Of a stretch of 64,000 nucleotides of DNA, positions 1 through 13,050 are shown one piece after another. The notes under the pieces were generated by a model. The model saw only the letters and a list, made by a program, of their open reading frames with translations, ran no database searches and was not told the DNA's origin. Source of the stretch: Aphis gossypii. Lineage: Eukaryota > Arthropoda > Insecta > Hemiptera > Aphididae. Within the stretch, counting starts at the first letter, position 1. The number at the start of each line of letters is the position of its first letter. Made by a program: the position numbers and the translations under genes. Location: positions 53,607,260 through 53,671,259 of the forward strand of contig NC_065530.1 in NCBI RefSeq assembly GCF_020184175.1. Direction: 5' to 3'.

Positions 1-77
1 CGGGGGGGGGGGGTTAGAACCCTGAAACCCCCCTGGCTACGGCCTTGGTTGATTTATAATTTATAATTACATTAGAA

Positions 78-207
78 CAGTGGTTCTTAACTTTTTGTAG
101 ATCACGGACCCCTTTACCAATTTTTTTCGAATACGAATTACGACGTATCAATAGACTGCCGCGGACCCTGGGTATAAGTATCGCGGACCCCAGGTTAAGA
201 ACCGTCG
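78..207. mobile_element. Short hAT-type MITE (130 bp)
   Basis: Imperfect terminal inverted repeats CAGTGGTTCTTAACT (left) and CGACGGTTCTTAACC (right end read inward) bound a 130-bp non-coding element. It is flanked by an 8-bp duplication, cattagaa at 70-77 and cattagac at 208-215, with one mismatch. An 8-bp duplication and CAG-type ends are typical of hAT elements. There is no transposase, so it is non-autonomous. Confidence 0.75.
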
Positions 208-1209
208 CATTAGACTATTAAAGCATACAAACAGTATAAGCACTGTCTTCTATTCAATCTTTGACTAGAGTCTAGAATTATCCGTAAAATTTTGGATGTA
301 CGTAATTTTTCTGTAAGAGAATTACAACGGTTCAATGGTTATTATAACTTATAACTTATAAGTAAATGTAGAACTGGTTATAAAAAAACAGGTGTTAAAA
401 ATAGTCTATTGATTTTACGTATAGTCGTATAGATTTATTAGATTATTAAATTATATGGTTAAATAGATTTAAGGATAGTAATACCTACCTATATAATAAT
501 ATAGAATTCGATATAATATAATATAAATTACCTATTTAGATTTGCCTGTAATATAATGATCAGCGTTAGACTGACATACTTATGGTCCGTTGATCACTGT
601 TAATTATATATTCGTTTGGGCTCGAAAAAATCTTATTGATAACAACATAATGTATGAACTATTTTTTATATCTATAAAAACATTTTTGTGTTTTCAGAGT
701 GACCATCGTCTTTCTCATCAATATTAAGCAGCTTAGCATAATTGCTTGATCTTTAAATATTCACCACTGTGTACCTATTTATTTAATATGTTCTACGTAC
801 ACGTCGTACAACATACTATAGTCTATATGAGCTGTGTTATGACTTATGAGTTCATATGATTTATTTCGTATCTGAGGGACGTGTAATATAAAAAAATAAT
901 AAATAATATAATAATAATAATGGAATAATAACGATGATTAAACTGCAGTGTTCGGTGGTGGCCGGTGGGTCTTTGACGCATTGTTGTGCCCTTGAACCTT
1001 ACGCCGATTAAGGAACTATAGTTTATAAGGAAGACGTATACGCTTTCAACATTAAATTGCACGGTCGGTTTGTCCGAGTAATGAACGTACCACAATTATT
1101 TATTGTACCTGCATGTACGCATTCTTTTTATAAGTATGAATATATATGAACGGGAAGTTCTGTTTTTATTTTATTTTTTTAAACGATCTCAATCTCGACG
1201 GTCAATTAC

Positions 1210-4200
1210 CTGTTGTAAAGCTGAAGTCAAATCCACTTTGGCTGTATATTTGAATGTGGGTACAGTCGCGTGAACGGCCGTTGGCTTTAGAGAATTGTGA
1301 ATGTTGCGCAAAGACATGGACGGCAACAGTAGCAGCAGCTCAGACAGACCGTCTGGATGGTTTGGCATAAGTATCATCAATGTGTACTTAGGGTCCTATT
1401 TATATATATTATAGAATAAACAAATAAAAAATACGTCGACAATATTAAATTATGCATTAATAACTTATTTAAAAATAAAACAAAGTAATGTAGATTATAT
1501 AAGTACTATAAGCTACTAAGTGCTAAGTATGAAAAACATTAAAATCATCCCACAAATAGTATTTACTTATGCACTACAATTAAATTATTAGTGAACATGT
1601 AAAGATGGATATATCATATATGTTATTGTTGGTTATGAAAAATGTTGCGTAAAAGCACATATTTATGTATATTAAAAAACCCACCCACCAATTTCGAATT
1701 CCTGTAAACGCCACTATTCTTGCTCCTAATGATAACAATTAATATTTCATATGCTTTATTGCGTGAACACTGAACAATCATCGTGACAGGAAATTACATA
1801 ATTAATTTGAATAGACAGAATATATGAACTCTTTATATAATTACCAATGACTTAACTTTTACACCTCGTAAATTATATATTTCCCCACAACAATTTATTT
1901 TGTCCATGTAGAATGTAGGACAATAGAAAACCTATTATTGTGTCAATCGTAAAATGTAAACTTGACCCCGGCAATAACAGTTTGTATAAAGTAAAAAGTT
2001 TAAGTAAGATTTAATTTACATACGCAAATTCATACAAATAGTTATTGTTTTTTTTTAACAATTAATACTGTTGTTCTCAATGATATTAATTATTTCTCTT
2101 ATCTGTATGAAATTTAACTAATTGGGGATTTTTGACTATCATGTATATTACTAATAATATAACTCAGCACTCGGCAATTAGCTACTTAACATTTTAAATT
2201 AATCCTTACTATTATAATATCTATAATTGTATACATACATCTAAAGGTATTTCGATAACTTGTGACTTTAGCTCGAAAATAAAACCAAAAGGCAATACTG
2301 CTGTATACGTAAAAAATGGAATACGTTGATAACCGGAATTGAACAAATTAATCGACTCAAATGGATTGGATGATCTATCCGTCCAGCCAAATGAAGGTCC
2401 ATAAGTCTTGTAACCATTAAACCATTGGTTTCGATTTGTATTGTATCCTTGATCTAAAAAGGATAATCAATATAATATTTTTCTCAATAGCCTGCATTTA
2501 GATAGTTATATATATCGTATATCCTTTTAAAATTACACTGATTCAAATGTCTTCTTCTACGCTCCTTTGAACCCCTAAGTGTAATTGAAACGCCCGAATT
2601 TGATGGATATTCCGTCAAAATCCTATCAGGGTTGATAATAGTCCTTTTTCTTGTATGATTGTTATTGTTTCGTATATCTTCTTTTCGTACCACGAACTCT
2701 ACGTTGAAAGTAGGTAAATTACTATTAGATTCCATAGACCTTGCACTCTTTTTTTCCAAAGAAGCTATTTGATAATGTTGATTGGATTCTGCTTCTCTTA
2801 TAATTTCGTTTTCAGTCGCATTACTTGAATTTACCGTAGTCGTTGGAATATCTGTTGATGATTTTAAATTATCAGCAACTGTTGTTATTTGATTGTTATT
2901 CAATTTAGAATTTGTATATGACATTGTTTGGTCGGTTATTTTTTTAAGAATAGTATTCGATTCAATCTGCATAGTGGCGCCATCATTGTTAATTATAGGA
3001 TTTCTTGATGAAATTATTTGTGATGATGATGATGATGGTGATGATGGACGTACAACGTCCATGCTTTTAGTCGTTTCGTCTGAATCTGTTTTTAATTCAT
3101 TGTTTGTGGTCATCATGGATTCCACAGTATTTCCGAGAAAAGGGTATTTATCTTCCGTTTCAGTGTGTGGCACATTAAGTTCGTTATTAACAGTAGTTTT
3201 GAATGGGATCTCCGTTGATGCAATAATCGTAATATCGGGATTATCTTTATGAGGCGTAACATAAGAGTTACTCGGTGAAATAATTTCATTGTTCACACTT
3301 GTAAACACGTCTTCGATTGTAATATAGGATAAACTATCGGTTGTACTTTCGTGCTGCGACAACGTAGTAGTAAAAATGTCTGTAGGACTAGTTGGAGATT
3401 TACTATTATTTATTAATTCAGGATTTTTTTTGATTGGTAAATTCAATTCTCCACTTTTAAAATCTATGTTCGTTTGTGTTACTGTAGCTGCCCCTGTCAT
3501 AGGATCGTCAGAGATAATAGGTGTAGTGCTTACAATGATTTCCTCAGTCGTTAATGACTCGTTTAGTTTTGTACTAGTCACTTCTATTTCATTAGATGAT
3601 TTTGGTTCTTGTTCATTGGTAAGAACTGTTGTCGTTGCTTGATTAGTTGAAAATTCTAATGGCATTGTATGAGGTTGTGTATCAATATCAACGATCATAG
3701 TGACCGTTTGAGAATTCATCGGTAGATTAGTGTTTGTATCGATATTAGATATAGTAAAACTAGCATCACCCATGTAAGTTACTTTGGCTGGAAGTTCAGT
3801 TGTTACGATCGATGTATCACTAGCTGATCCATTCGTAATATTAGTTGAAACTTGAATTATTTGGCTAGTTGGGGTCATTTCTGTCACTACAGTACCATGT
3901 GTAGTAACAGACATGGGTTGCAATGGTTGCATTGTTGTCGTAGCTTTTTCAGGGCACGAATCGAAAAGAAAACTATTGGGATCATCAAAACCGTATAGTC
4001 GAAGTACTCGTTTGAACTGTGGCCTAAGACATACTTCTTCTCTACTCATAGTTAGGCCATTCAAAAATCCATCACTTTTGAAATATGTCTAGGATATCAA
4101 AATTTTATCGATCAATTAAAATTATTGTTCTTTATAACCATTAAACTATTTACTTTAAGATAGCGATTTAAATCCCGAACTCCGATTCTGACAGCAAGGA

Positions 4201-7200
4201 TTTCCCAAGGTAAATTAAGAGATTGTTTTATTTGTAAAGCAGAATATCCACTCGATCCTTCATAAAGTAGAACTGATACTGCCATTAAACCAAAAGGAGA
4301 AAATGCAATATTTCCAATCGCACCACCAGCAGCTATTACCTGAAATACAGTGTATTTTAAATTATTGAAATATAACTATTGGCTATGGCCTATGGTAGCC
4401 AGTAGACACGTTCTGAAACTGCTATGCGTAACAGCACAGTTACTATATTTATTCTATAATCATTATAATTTATCATTCTATAATTTGATTATTCATCAGA
4501 TATTATACTTCCATAAAATAATAAATTATACCTATTTAACTAGACAGTCTAAAAATTCTAAATGATGGGACTAATGGAAATTTCTTCATTCGCACCACTT
4601 AGAATATCAAACATATAATATAAAAATATGATGTAAAATACTAATGATATGTGTATTAATCATAGGCGTAGACACGGTAGGAATATGGGGGATGGATTCC
4701 CATGACCTTTATATTTTCTCCATTCTCAATGAAAATTCCTATCTACGCCACTGTTTACAATATTATTTAATTTTAGAACTTCATTTTCTTATATAAAAAT
4801 AAAAATAAAAATCATTAAAAGTCACAAATCAATAAATTTAGAGAAAAAACTTGAATTTTAAATTTTAAACTTGGATGACTAACGTTACGGACTTAATTTC
4901 ATGCATAGTTAAACTCTTTTAATAGTTGTTACATTGAGAAAAGTACTTAAAACTTTAATATTATTAAAAATGAATTTAACCTTGATTTACACCTTAAATG
5001 TGCTAAAAGTGAATTTTTTTAATTGACATTGTTCGGATTCTTTATTAATAGTAAATATTTTTTTTATTTTTGTATTTATAAGAAAGGATGATTTTTTTAT
5101 ATTATTAGTTTCGGCTCGGCCAGCGAACCGTCACGGTTTTCAATACATAAGTGTTAAATTGCTGCATACTCGCAAAACACATATTCCAAGGTCATTCGTT
5201 AAGTCTGCCATTGTATCCAATGGTCGAGGACTTAAAGGTCTCTTCTGGTAAAACGAATATTGGTTGTATTCATCTTGTAAATGTAGACCAATTGTACCTG
5301 AAAATTCAATTTAGAATCAAAATATATACGAATAATTATAATTAAATTTATTTCTATGAATCTATTTATTATCTAGTTGTTAATAGTTATATATTTTTTT
5401 GTATAGAGAAGGAAGTAATCTACTAATATAATATTTACCAATTGTATTTATATCGTGACTTGTTATTATTATTATTATATACTATATAATATATTGTGTA
5501 GTATATTAGTAAGTATACTATATATAATATACCTATGTATAACTTAAATACAATATAATATTGAAGCTTGTTATATTTTTAGGTTTAATATATGTTACAT
5601 TGTTACAACATCGAATAGTAAATTTTATTTAATATGACGTAGGACAAAGTATTATGTATAAATATATAATGAAATGTGTAAATAATGTAATATATTAATA
5701 TTTTATGGAACTATGGAAGTATATTATGACATAAAGTATTATAGAAATGTATACCTACAGCTACATTATTTGTAATAGTAAAAATTTAGTATATTGAGGT
5801 ACCTATACTCTATAGATTATACTGATTATAATATATTAAATTTGTATAATATATACTTTGTATATTTAAANNNNNNNNNNNNNNNNNNNNNNNNNNNNNN
5901 NNNNNNNNNNNNNNNNNNNNNNNNNNNNNNNNNNNNNNNNNNNNNNNNNNNNNNNNNNNNNNNNNNNNNNAATCAATGATACTACGCTACCTATACAAGT
6001 ATATATGATATATCGAATACAGTATACGATGTAAGCACTTGTATATCAGTATATTTGTTTAACCATATAATAATATCGAACTCAGTGGGCATTTGGGTCA
6101 AGTCCAGCCAGTCCCTCGTCGAAGTCTTCGTAAATAAAAACAATTCATCAATTATTAACTAATTCATATTATACAATACCTAAATAAGATTTTATATTAT
6201 AATTAATAATAGATGATAACAAATTATTAACTATAGTCTATAGATAAAGATGTTTAATAGTTATCTTCAAAATATTATATAGGTACAATTTATTGTACGC
6301 CGCAGAAGTAATGCGAAAGCAGTTCCCGCGGCGTCGTCGGTTCAAACACACACACACAAAAAAGGTACAATATTAGTATAATTGTTAAGCAATGATTGAT
6401 TTTTTTCTCCTGATCGCAAGGCTCTTAAAATGTAAAAGCACATTTAATGTGCAAAACAGTGCGAATTCAAGCCGTAACACAACCACGTCAACCACTTACA
6501 GGTCAAAACTTAACACTTCGAACATTATTCTAAAATTAGAAAAATATTTGTGAAGGTAAATTATTACTAAAATATAATCTTCTATAAGCTCCACGCAAGA
6601 ATTTTTCGTTCTTGTAGTATAATTCAAATAATTTGATAAATTAAGTATACTATCATTTTATACATATATTAAATGTAATTATTTTGGTTTTTAGGTAATA
6701 ATGTACCTACTATAAAATATAAATCATAAATACAAATTTAATTGACACGTAACTAATAAAAAGGTATATCACGGTGATAGTGAAAAAAAATTATATTATA
6801 TTAATTTTTTCGATCTCCTACAATAAATTATAAACATAATGAGTAGGTACCTAATAATGACAAACAAAATTATAATATAATATTATATGCAATAGCCTAT
6901 AGCCTGTAAATAACTTGTTCATTTTTATTAAAGTATAACATCTTCAACTTTTTTTAAAATTCTTCAGAAGAATAAAAAATTTTAACATAGTTACAGTGCT
7001 TAGGCAGAAGAGATAAAAATATTTTGTACACAAAATCTTGAACTAGACAGCTATAAAAATAAAATAAATATTACCTAATAAAGTACAAAACTGAAAAAAA
7101 TATCATTATATGTATACAATTTATATTATAATTTATATGAGTGTACATTAAAAAAAAGTTTCAAGTACTTATACCGGCTATACTCATTAATAATAAATTT

Positions 7201-7894
7201 CATATTACAACAAAGTAACTGAAGTTATTATTTAATATTTTTCATTTAAATATCTTACTTCATACAAGTTTGAACTTAAAATGTCTATAAAAAAAAATGT
7301 GTACATATTTTTAAGATTTTTTAGCTACTTTTGAGAAACTTTATACTGTATGCTTGTATTAAATATTAAATGCTTATAGCTATAATATTTTATAAATTTT
7401 TGACTACAAAATTCTTTGCAAGTTTTCGTGATTTTGGGATTTAGGTAAGATGTTAGGCTTTTGTAAAAATATATTTAATACCTATTTCAAATTGAATATA
7501 TCTTAAATATGTATGTAACTGATGATACTTTTAAAGTTTTAAACTTTTAACTAACCCAATAAAAATACCTAGTATTGTTTACTCAGTTACTCGTATAAAT
7601 AAATAGCTTAAAATATATACATTAAAAATAAAACAAATAAAAATTATTTTAGTGCCAAAGTTGAAAGTACAAAATGTCAGTAGAAAAATTCCTATTCTTG
7701 GTCGAACTATATGAATTAAACAATAATACATAAATTATAAATATCTATTGATGAAAATTCTTTAAGATTACCTACGAGGCTACGACTTATATTTTATAAC
7801 ATTTATTAATTTTATTTAATAACAATACTATTGATTTTCATAACTTACGGTAACTCTGGATTAGTAATAATGGAGTAATCCATATTATCTTCAT
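1210..7894 (-). CDS. Secreted serpin-like protein with a long Ser/Thr-rich insert (C-terminus unresolved)
   Basis: Model, 5' to 3' on the minus strand: 7894-7849 (signal-like start MKIIWITPLLLIQSY), 5297-5170, 4339-4154, 4088-2492, 2453-2239 and 1395-1210, with continuous coding phase. Serpin hallmarks are the helix A region ending DLGICVLR, then NIAFSPFG, a helix D/strand 2A-like LRPQFKRVLRLYG, SQVIEIPLD, MILMPN and TVPTFKYTAKVDL. About 430 residues of Thr/Ser/Asn/Pro-rich, mucin-like sequence follow the LRPQF segment. They replace the region where serpins carry helices E-F and the strand 3A NAIYFKG motif, which I cannot find. The reactive-centre loop and the final FLF..I.....I.F.G.V strand were not found downstream of 1210, so the gene is probably incomplete here, or inhibitory function is lost. 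The junction after the large exon has no good GT donor. The assembly gap at 5871-5970 lies inside the first long intron. It resembles insert-bearing non-inhibitory insect serpins such as Drosophila Spn100A (inference). Confidence 0.72.
4661..4753. mobile_element. Possible short hAT-like MITE in a serpin intron
   Basis: The ends CATAGGCGTAGACA and, read inward from the right, CAGTGGCGTAGATA form imperfect inverted repeats about 93 bp apart, of the CAGTGGCGTAG type common in insect MITEs. I see no clear target-site duplication. A lone similar end (AGTGGCGTAGCGGGAA) occurs near 55452. Confidence 0.45.
5871..5970. other. Assembly gap (100 N)
   Basis: One hundred consecutive N lie within the first long intron of the serpin-like gene. 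The round number suggests a gap of unknown true length. A missing exon cannot be excluded, although the exons on either side (7894-7849 and 5297-5170) join in phase without one. Confidence 0.99.
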
Positions 7895-8197
7895 TGTAAA
7901 AAATACTGCAAATATAGCAGTAAACAATATTAAATAATTAACAAATTCTCTGCAATAAATACGTTGATAGTTGTGGATTTCATATAAAACCGATATTTTA
8001 TTAAATCTCCGAAATTAAAACACAGCATCAAACTACAGACGATTTAATAAATTATAATGATTTATTGCACAGCATACAAGATATTTATGCAGTAACGAAC
8101 TGTGCGCTACTGAATTCAAAATATAAATCTAAATTGCGCTAAAACATTGACCTGGCGGGTAACTAAAAGCAGTGCTGGTAACATATTGACTGATCTC

Positions 8198-8226
8198 ATC
8201 ACAGAATAAAGAAGTTATTCTGTGAT
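8198..8226. repeat. Perfect 12-bp inverted repeat (hairpin)
   Basis: ATCACAGAATAA and its exact reverse complement are separated by 5 bases. The octamer TGATCTCA occurs as a direct repeat at the outer edge of each arm. It lies about 310 bp upstream of the sulfotransferase start codon. It could be a regulatory site, a tiny MITE footprint or chance in AT-rich DNA. Confidence 0.6.
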
Positions 8227-8538
8227 CTCATTGTTACGTTATCAGACTATGATAACAGTTAATCTAATTTACGGACATTTTAAGATAAAGGATGTAAACA
8301 TTTGAATATTTTTTATTATTATTTTCAAGTAGTTTTCATTGTTGACTACGTCTTATAATATTATATATTAATTAATGGTTATGATACCGTTTCATAAATA
8401 TTATTAAAATCAGTATCATAAAATTTGTTTACATTCATGTAGACAAAACATTTTACAAACATTTATTAGTGGTAATCATCTGTCGAATCTCGGATAGATG
8501 AGTCCGTATAACAAACTGTATGAAATGATTGGTAAAAA

Positions 8539-10310
8539 ATGGGCTTTACCGATGTAGTTGTGCAATCGGACTGCGAACGGTTGTTAAAAGACATTCAAAT
8601 GAGAAGAAAAACAGAACATCGTATTACCTTAAGGAAACTGGTTATGTTTTTTGCATTGTTGACTTTATTCGGTATCATATATTTCGGTTATTTTTGTTCA
8701 GACAATCGTTGTTCATTTTCTTATAATCCTAAACCGGCCATTTATTCAGAATGGACAGTAATGAATCTTTTATCTACCAACATAACTGGTAAGAATGTGA
8801 ACTATAAATTGTTTCCCAACATTTATTTCTTTAAAATATTGTTTTTATTTTAGACTTTAAAAGCGCCAAAGACACAGGTACAGGAGTGAGTTACAATGAT
8901 ATGCAAAGTGAAAACCAATTACGTTTTGACATGAATGCACATGATGTCATGGTGTTTTTGCATATACAGAAAACTGGTGGTACATCGTTTGGGCGTCATC
9001 TTGTTCAAGATTTAGACTTACAGCGTCCTTGTACATGTCAAAGAAAAAGAAAGTTATGTTATTGTTTCAGACCTAGTCGAAATGAAAATTGGCTATTTAG
9101 TCGATATTCTACTGGATGGAAGTGTGGACTCCATGCGGATTTTACTGAGTTAACTGGATGTGTTGATTCTGAACTTGATAAAAATGAAGGAAAATCTATT
9201 AAACGAAGGTAATTAGAGTAATAATACTTACTAATTAAATAAAATCAGTCTAATTATTTATCATTGTAGATATTTCTATCTTACTTTATTGAGAGATCCA
9301 GTTAGTCGTTACCTCTCTGAATACAAACATGTGCAAAGAGGAGCAACTTGGAGAATGTCTAGACATTGGTGTGGAGGTCATCCAGCATCACTTGAAGAAT
9401 TGCCAAAATGTTATAATGGTACATTTTGGACAGATGTAACATTAAATTCGTTTGCAGATTGTCCATATAATTTAGCTGCCAATCGGTAATCAAAATGTTA
9501 AATATTTAATACAATAAGATACTTAGATAATAAAAAAAAAATATTATAATTATTTTTAATGTATGGTGATTTTTGAAAATGATGTAAAAAGATTAAGATA
9601 AATGTTGGCTCTTGTACAACTATAAAAAGAAAAGTAATTATTAAAAATGAATGAATGGAAAATTAATAAATTACTTTTTTATTTATTTATTATTTGCTTC
9701 TTAATTTTTTAGACAAACTAGAATGTTAGCAGATCTATCTCTGATTGGTTGTTATAATTCTTCATATATGAATCAAGAAGAACGAAACAGGGTCATGCTA
9801 GCAAGTGCTAAAAGAAACTTACTATCAATTGCATTTTTTGGACTCACTGAATATCAAAAAGTACAGAATATAAAAAAATATGTTGGATTATCAGTTGTTA
9901 TAAATAGAATTTATTATTTTCAGTTAAACCAATACATATTTGAAGAAACATTTAATTTAAGATTTGCAGTAACATTTACACAACATAATACAACTCTATC
10001 TGCTGTTTATAAATCTTTATTAAATGCTGAAGAATTGGAAAAAGTAAAAAAAATAAATGCATTGGACATTGAGCTGTACAATTTTGCAAAGCATTATTTA
10101 TTTCGGTACTGTATTATTTAATACTAATTGTACTTACATGATAATTAATTTTTTTTTTTCTATATTAGGCGATTTGAAAAATTACGAGCAAAAAACCCAA
10201 ATTTTAAAGAACGGTGGGCACATTTAGGCCAATTACCTAGTCAAACCGCATTTGACTGGGAAAAAGAAGTAGAGACTGAAGCTGCTGACAATGAAGTAAA
10301 TTATACGTAG
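8539..10310 (+). CDS. HS6ST: Heparan-sulfate 6-O-sulfotransferase
   Basis: Type II Golgi enzyme that moves sulfate from PAPS to the 6-O position of glucosamine in heparan sulfate, shaping FGF and Wnt ligand binding. Exons: 8539-8788, 8854-9208, 9270-9485, 9713-9860, 9924-10105 and 10169-10310 (stop included), giving 430 aa with phase kept at each junction. A single membrane anchor lies at about residues 34-53. The 5'-phosphosulfate loop LHIQKTGGTSFG is at 119-130, the catalytic-region motif CGLHADFTEL follows, and the 3'-phosphate motif LLRDPVSRYLSEY is near 208-220. Fly and vertebrate enzymes are of similar length. The start was chosen because it precedes the membrane anchor; an ATG at 8529 is in another frame. 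The intron at 9861-9923 is only 63 nt and stop-free in frame, so a retained form would add 21 residues. Confidence 0.93.
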
Positions 10311-12411
10311 CATTAACTCTTTTTGTTAAAAACAAAAAAAAACAAACAAAGAAAAGCAACAGATCTCTTGTTTATTTGAAAGAATGTATATTGTATAATA
10401 TGTATGCTTTAATCATTTCCCGAGCTTGTTCCTGCCATGCCAAAATACTAAAATTAAATTGTATGTATTCACATTTAAAGAATTGAATACAACTAAATAA
10501 TAATGTTATTATATAATTATTTATAGTTTATATATTAATATAATTTAGTTATTGTTGTACTAAAGGAGCAATGTTCTTACAAATATTATACACTCATATC
10601 ATAAGTAAAGGAAAATAATATTTAGAGCTTTAATACAAATTTTAAACTTATCTAAAATTAATTAATATTTGTCCACGGTAATTGAACCATTCCAGTTAAA
10701 TTTTAATATTTTAAATTAACAATTATTATAAATGTAATTAGATAACAAAATTAACCACATTGCAGTATTTTAAATTAGATTTCCCAAATGAATTAAGATT
10801 GATCATTAAAAATATACATATCAAATAATAACAAAATTAAAAATATGTCATTGAATCATAGATGTATAATGAGCAAAGTTATCATTTGAATTACTTATGT
10901 ATTCTTTATTATCAAATTTTACTTTTTACAAGACTGTAATTTAAAATTAACCAAATCAAATTCAAATTAATTATATTATTTTTATTTACTGATAACTTGT
11001 ATACCTGATAAACCAAACTAATTTAACCACCTATTAAGAAACATAATACAATTTTAGCCGTGAATGTATTAAAATATAGTTTATTTATATTTATATTTTA
11101 TAAAATATACTTATTATTTACCAAGTATTTTATTATTATATAATAGAAAAGCATAAATATGTATATATTAAACAATTGTGCGTATTCAGTAAGTTGACAA
11201 TCTTAACAGTAATATCTCAAACTCAAATATATTTTAATAATTTATAAGCTGTAGAGGTGAATGATAATATGTTGTATACTTATACAATACTTAGTTAATC
11301 ATACTTAAAATGTGAATATTTTAGTTATCCACATGAGTCTGAATTTGATTAAATATAAAATATTATAGTGTTAACATTGTATAATTGATATGGAATAAAT
11401 TTTATTTCTTATAATTGCATTATTTGTATTGTCTAGTTGTCTACATAAGTAACCAATATCCAATTCATTCTTATTGCATACCAATAATTTAACAAAAACT
11501 TTTAAAAACTATGAAATTCAAATAATTGGATCACAAACCTGTATTTTGTTTAATGTAAAAAAAAAACATTGACCATCAACTTGTTACATGATTAACCATT
11601 TTGCCTGAATACTGCTTGATTGTAACTTTATTGTCTTATCAAGTTACAAATACGAACTATCACTATTGTTCCACTTCATATTAAACATAGTAAAGATACC
11701 CCATTAGCATATTTATAATGCAATCCTCGAAACAACAAAAAATATATTAACATAGTATATTAAATAGTTATTTTAATAAAGTATAATATAATATGGTTTA
11801 TAGAGGTTTTTTATTTATTATCAGAGCTGATATACCAACACATCATTATCATTGACACATTATAATAAAAGGTTATTTTATTTTCAAAAATGAATATAAA
11901 TTGAAGAATAAGATAAAATATGGTTTAAAAAAAAATTAAATATACTTTATATAAACTGAGATTCTGATTTTATTGTATAATATAATTAAAACTAATTATA
12001 TTATATATAATAAACACATAACACATTGGTAGATGGATATTAAGTACATACAATAATATAATATATTTATCTATAAATAGTAGAAGAGTTAAATGTTTTT
12101 ATAATAAGGTTTTTATGTATACAGTTAAATAACAATAAATTAAATTAAATATATTAAAATATTTTTTAGTCTTACGATTCATTTTAAATATTGATTTAAC
12201 TATTAGTTAAATGATTTTGGAAATACAGATACATATTAATAATTTTTGCTTAAAGGGCTTATAATATTTCTGATGTAAATGTTATAATTATAAAATTAAA
12301 TAACCTATAATTAAACTAATTGTACTATGTATTTAATAAAATTGGAATATATTATCTTAGGATGACTAAGAACAGTTAGAAGGCACAAAGTATACATTGT
12401 TTTGTTTATAG
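10311..12411 (+). other. Sulfotransferase 3' UTR and AT-rich intergenic DNA
   Basis: No coding signal on either strand. The sulfotransferase 3' UTR begins here; AATAAA-type signals occur, for example near 11395 (GGAATAAATT). The rest is simple AT-rich sequence in which I see no structure. Confidence 0.5.
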
Positions 12412-12681
12412 CAGCTTTTCCTAACCACAGGTGTGTGAAAAAGTATGAGGGGATACCCCCCAAAAATGAAATTTAATCTTTTTGAAATTATTTGTGAAAT
12501 ATTTAATAATTGTTGACACAAAAGTCACTTTTTCAAAATATATAAGCAGATAATAACAATAAGTATAATATTGTATTATAATTGTTGAATACCACTAACC
12601 TAGTGGGTATATAAAATGAAGAGTAGTGGTGAAAGGTTAAGAGGTACATGAATTTTTATCATTTAAGGTTGAGAAACGCTA
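12412..12681. mobile_element. hAT-type MITE (270 bp)
   Basis: Inverted ends CAGCTTTTCCTAACC and, read inward from the right, TAGCGTTTCTCAACC. The flanking 8-mers gtttatag (12404-12411) and atttatag (12682-12689) fit a target-site duplication with one mismatch. No coding capacity. Confidence 0.68.
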
Positions 12682-13050
12682 ATTTATAGAAACACAAGAA
12701 CAAGAATTTTGAGTACTTATCTGTATGCATATAAATGATAAACGTGAAGTTATTTTTTTGGAATTAAGTTATCTAAGAAAGATTTTTTTTTATGCAAATA
12801 AAAATTGAATAGTATTATTTTATTGTATACCTAATATACTAACATAACAAACCTTCTAAATGTTCAGTTAATATAATTAATTAATTAATTAATTACATAA
12901 TAATATTTAATTTATTAGTTTACAAATGGGCTTTATAGGTATATACATAAAAATAAAAAATTTATAGAAAAAATACAAAATTATAATTTATTGTTAATGG
13001 AATGATTAATTAGTTATTTTCTGTTCCTTTTGGTTTGAAGCAATATATAG

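Noticed and set aside
1..13. Initial C followed by a G run
   Set aside because: Homopolymer at the window edge; it could be an assembly or contig-edge artefact and carries no interpretable signal.
844..1095. Frame with FNVESVYVFLINYSSLIGVRFKG as the last serpin strand
   Set aside because: The residues look loosely serpin-like, but a stop lies just upstream with no acceptor between, and the hinge and loop would be missing, so I did not add it to the model.
2893..3642. Plus-strand frames opposite the serpin insert exon
   Set aside because: They are complements of the Ser/Thr/Asn-rich minus-strand exon and have no family features.
6293..6355. tRNA-like or SINE-like segment ending GGTTCAAAC
   Set aside because: It has a B-box-like word only; no cloverleaf, A box or anticodon arm can be folded.
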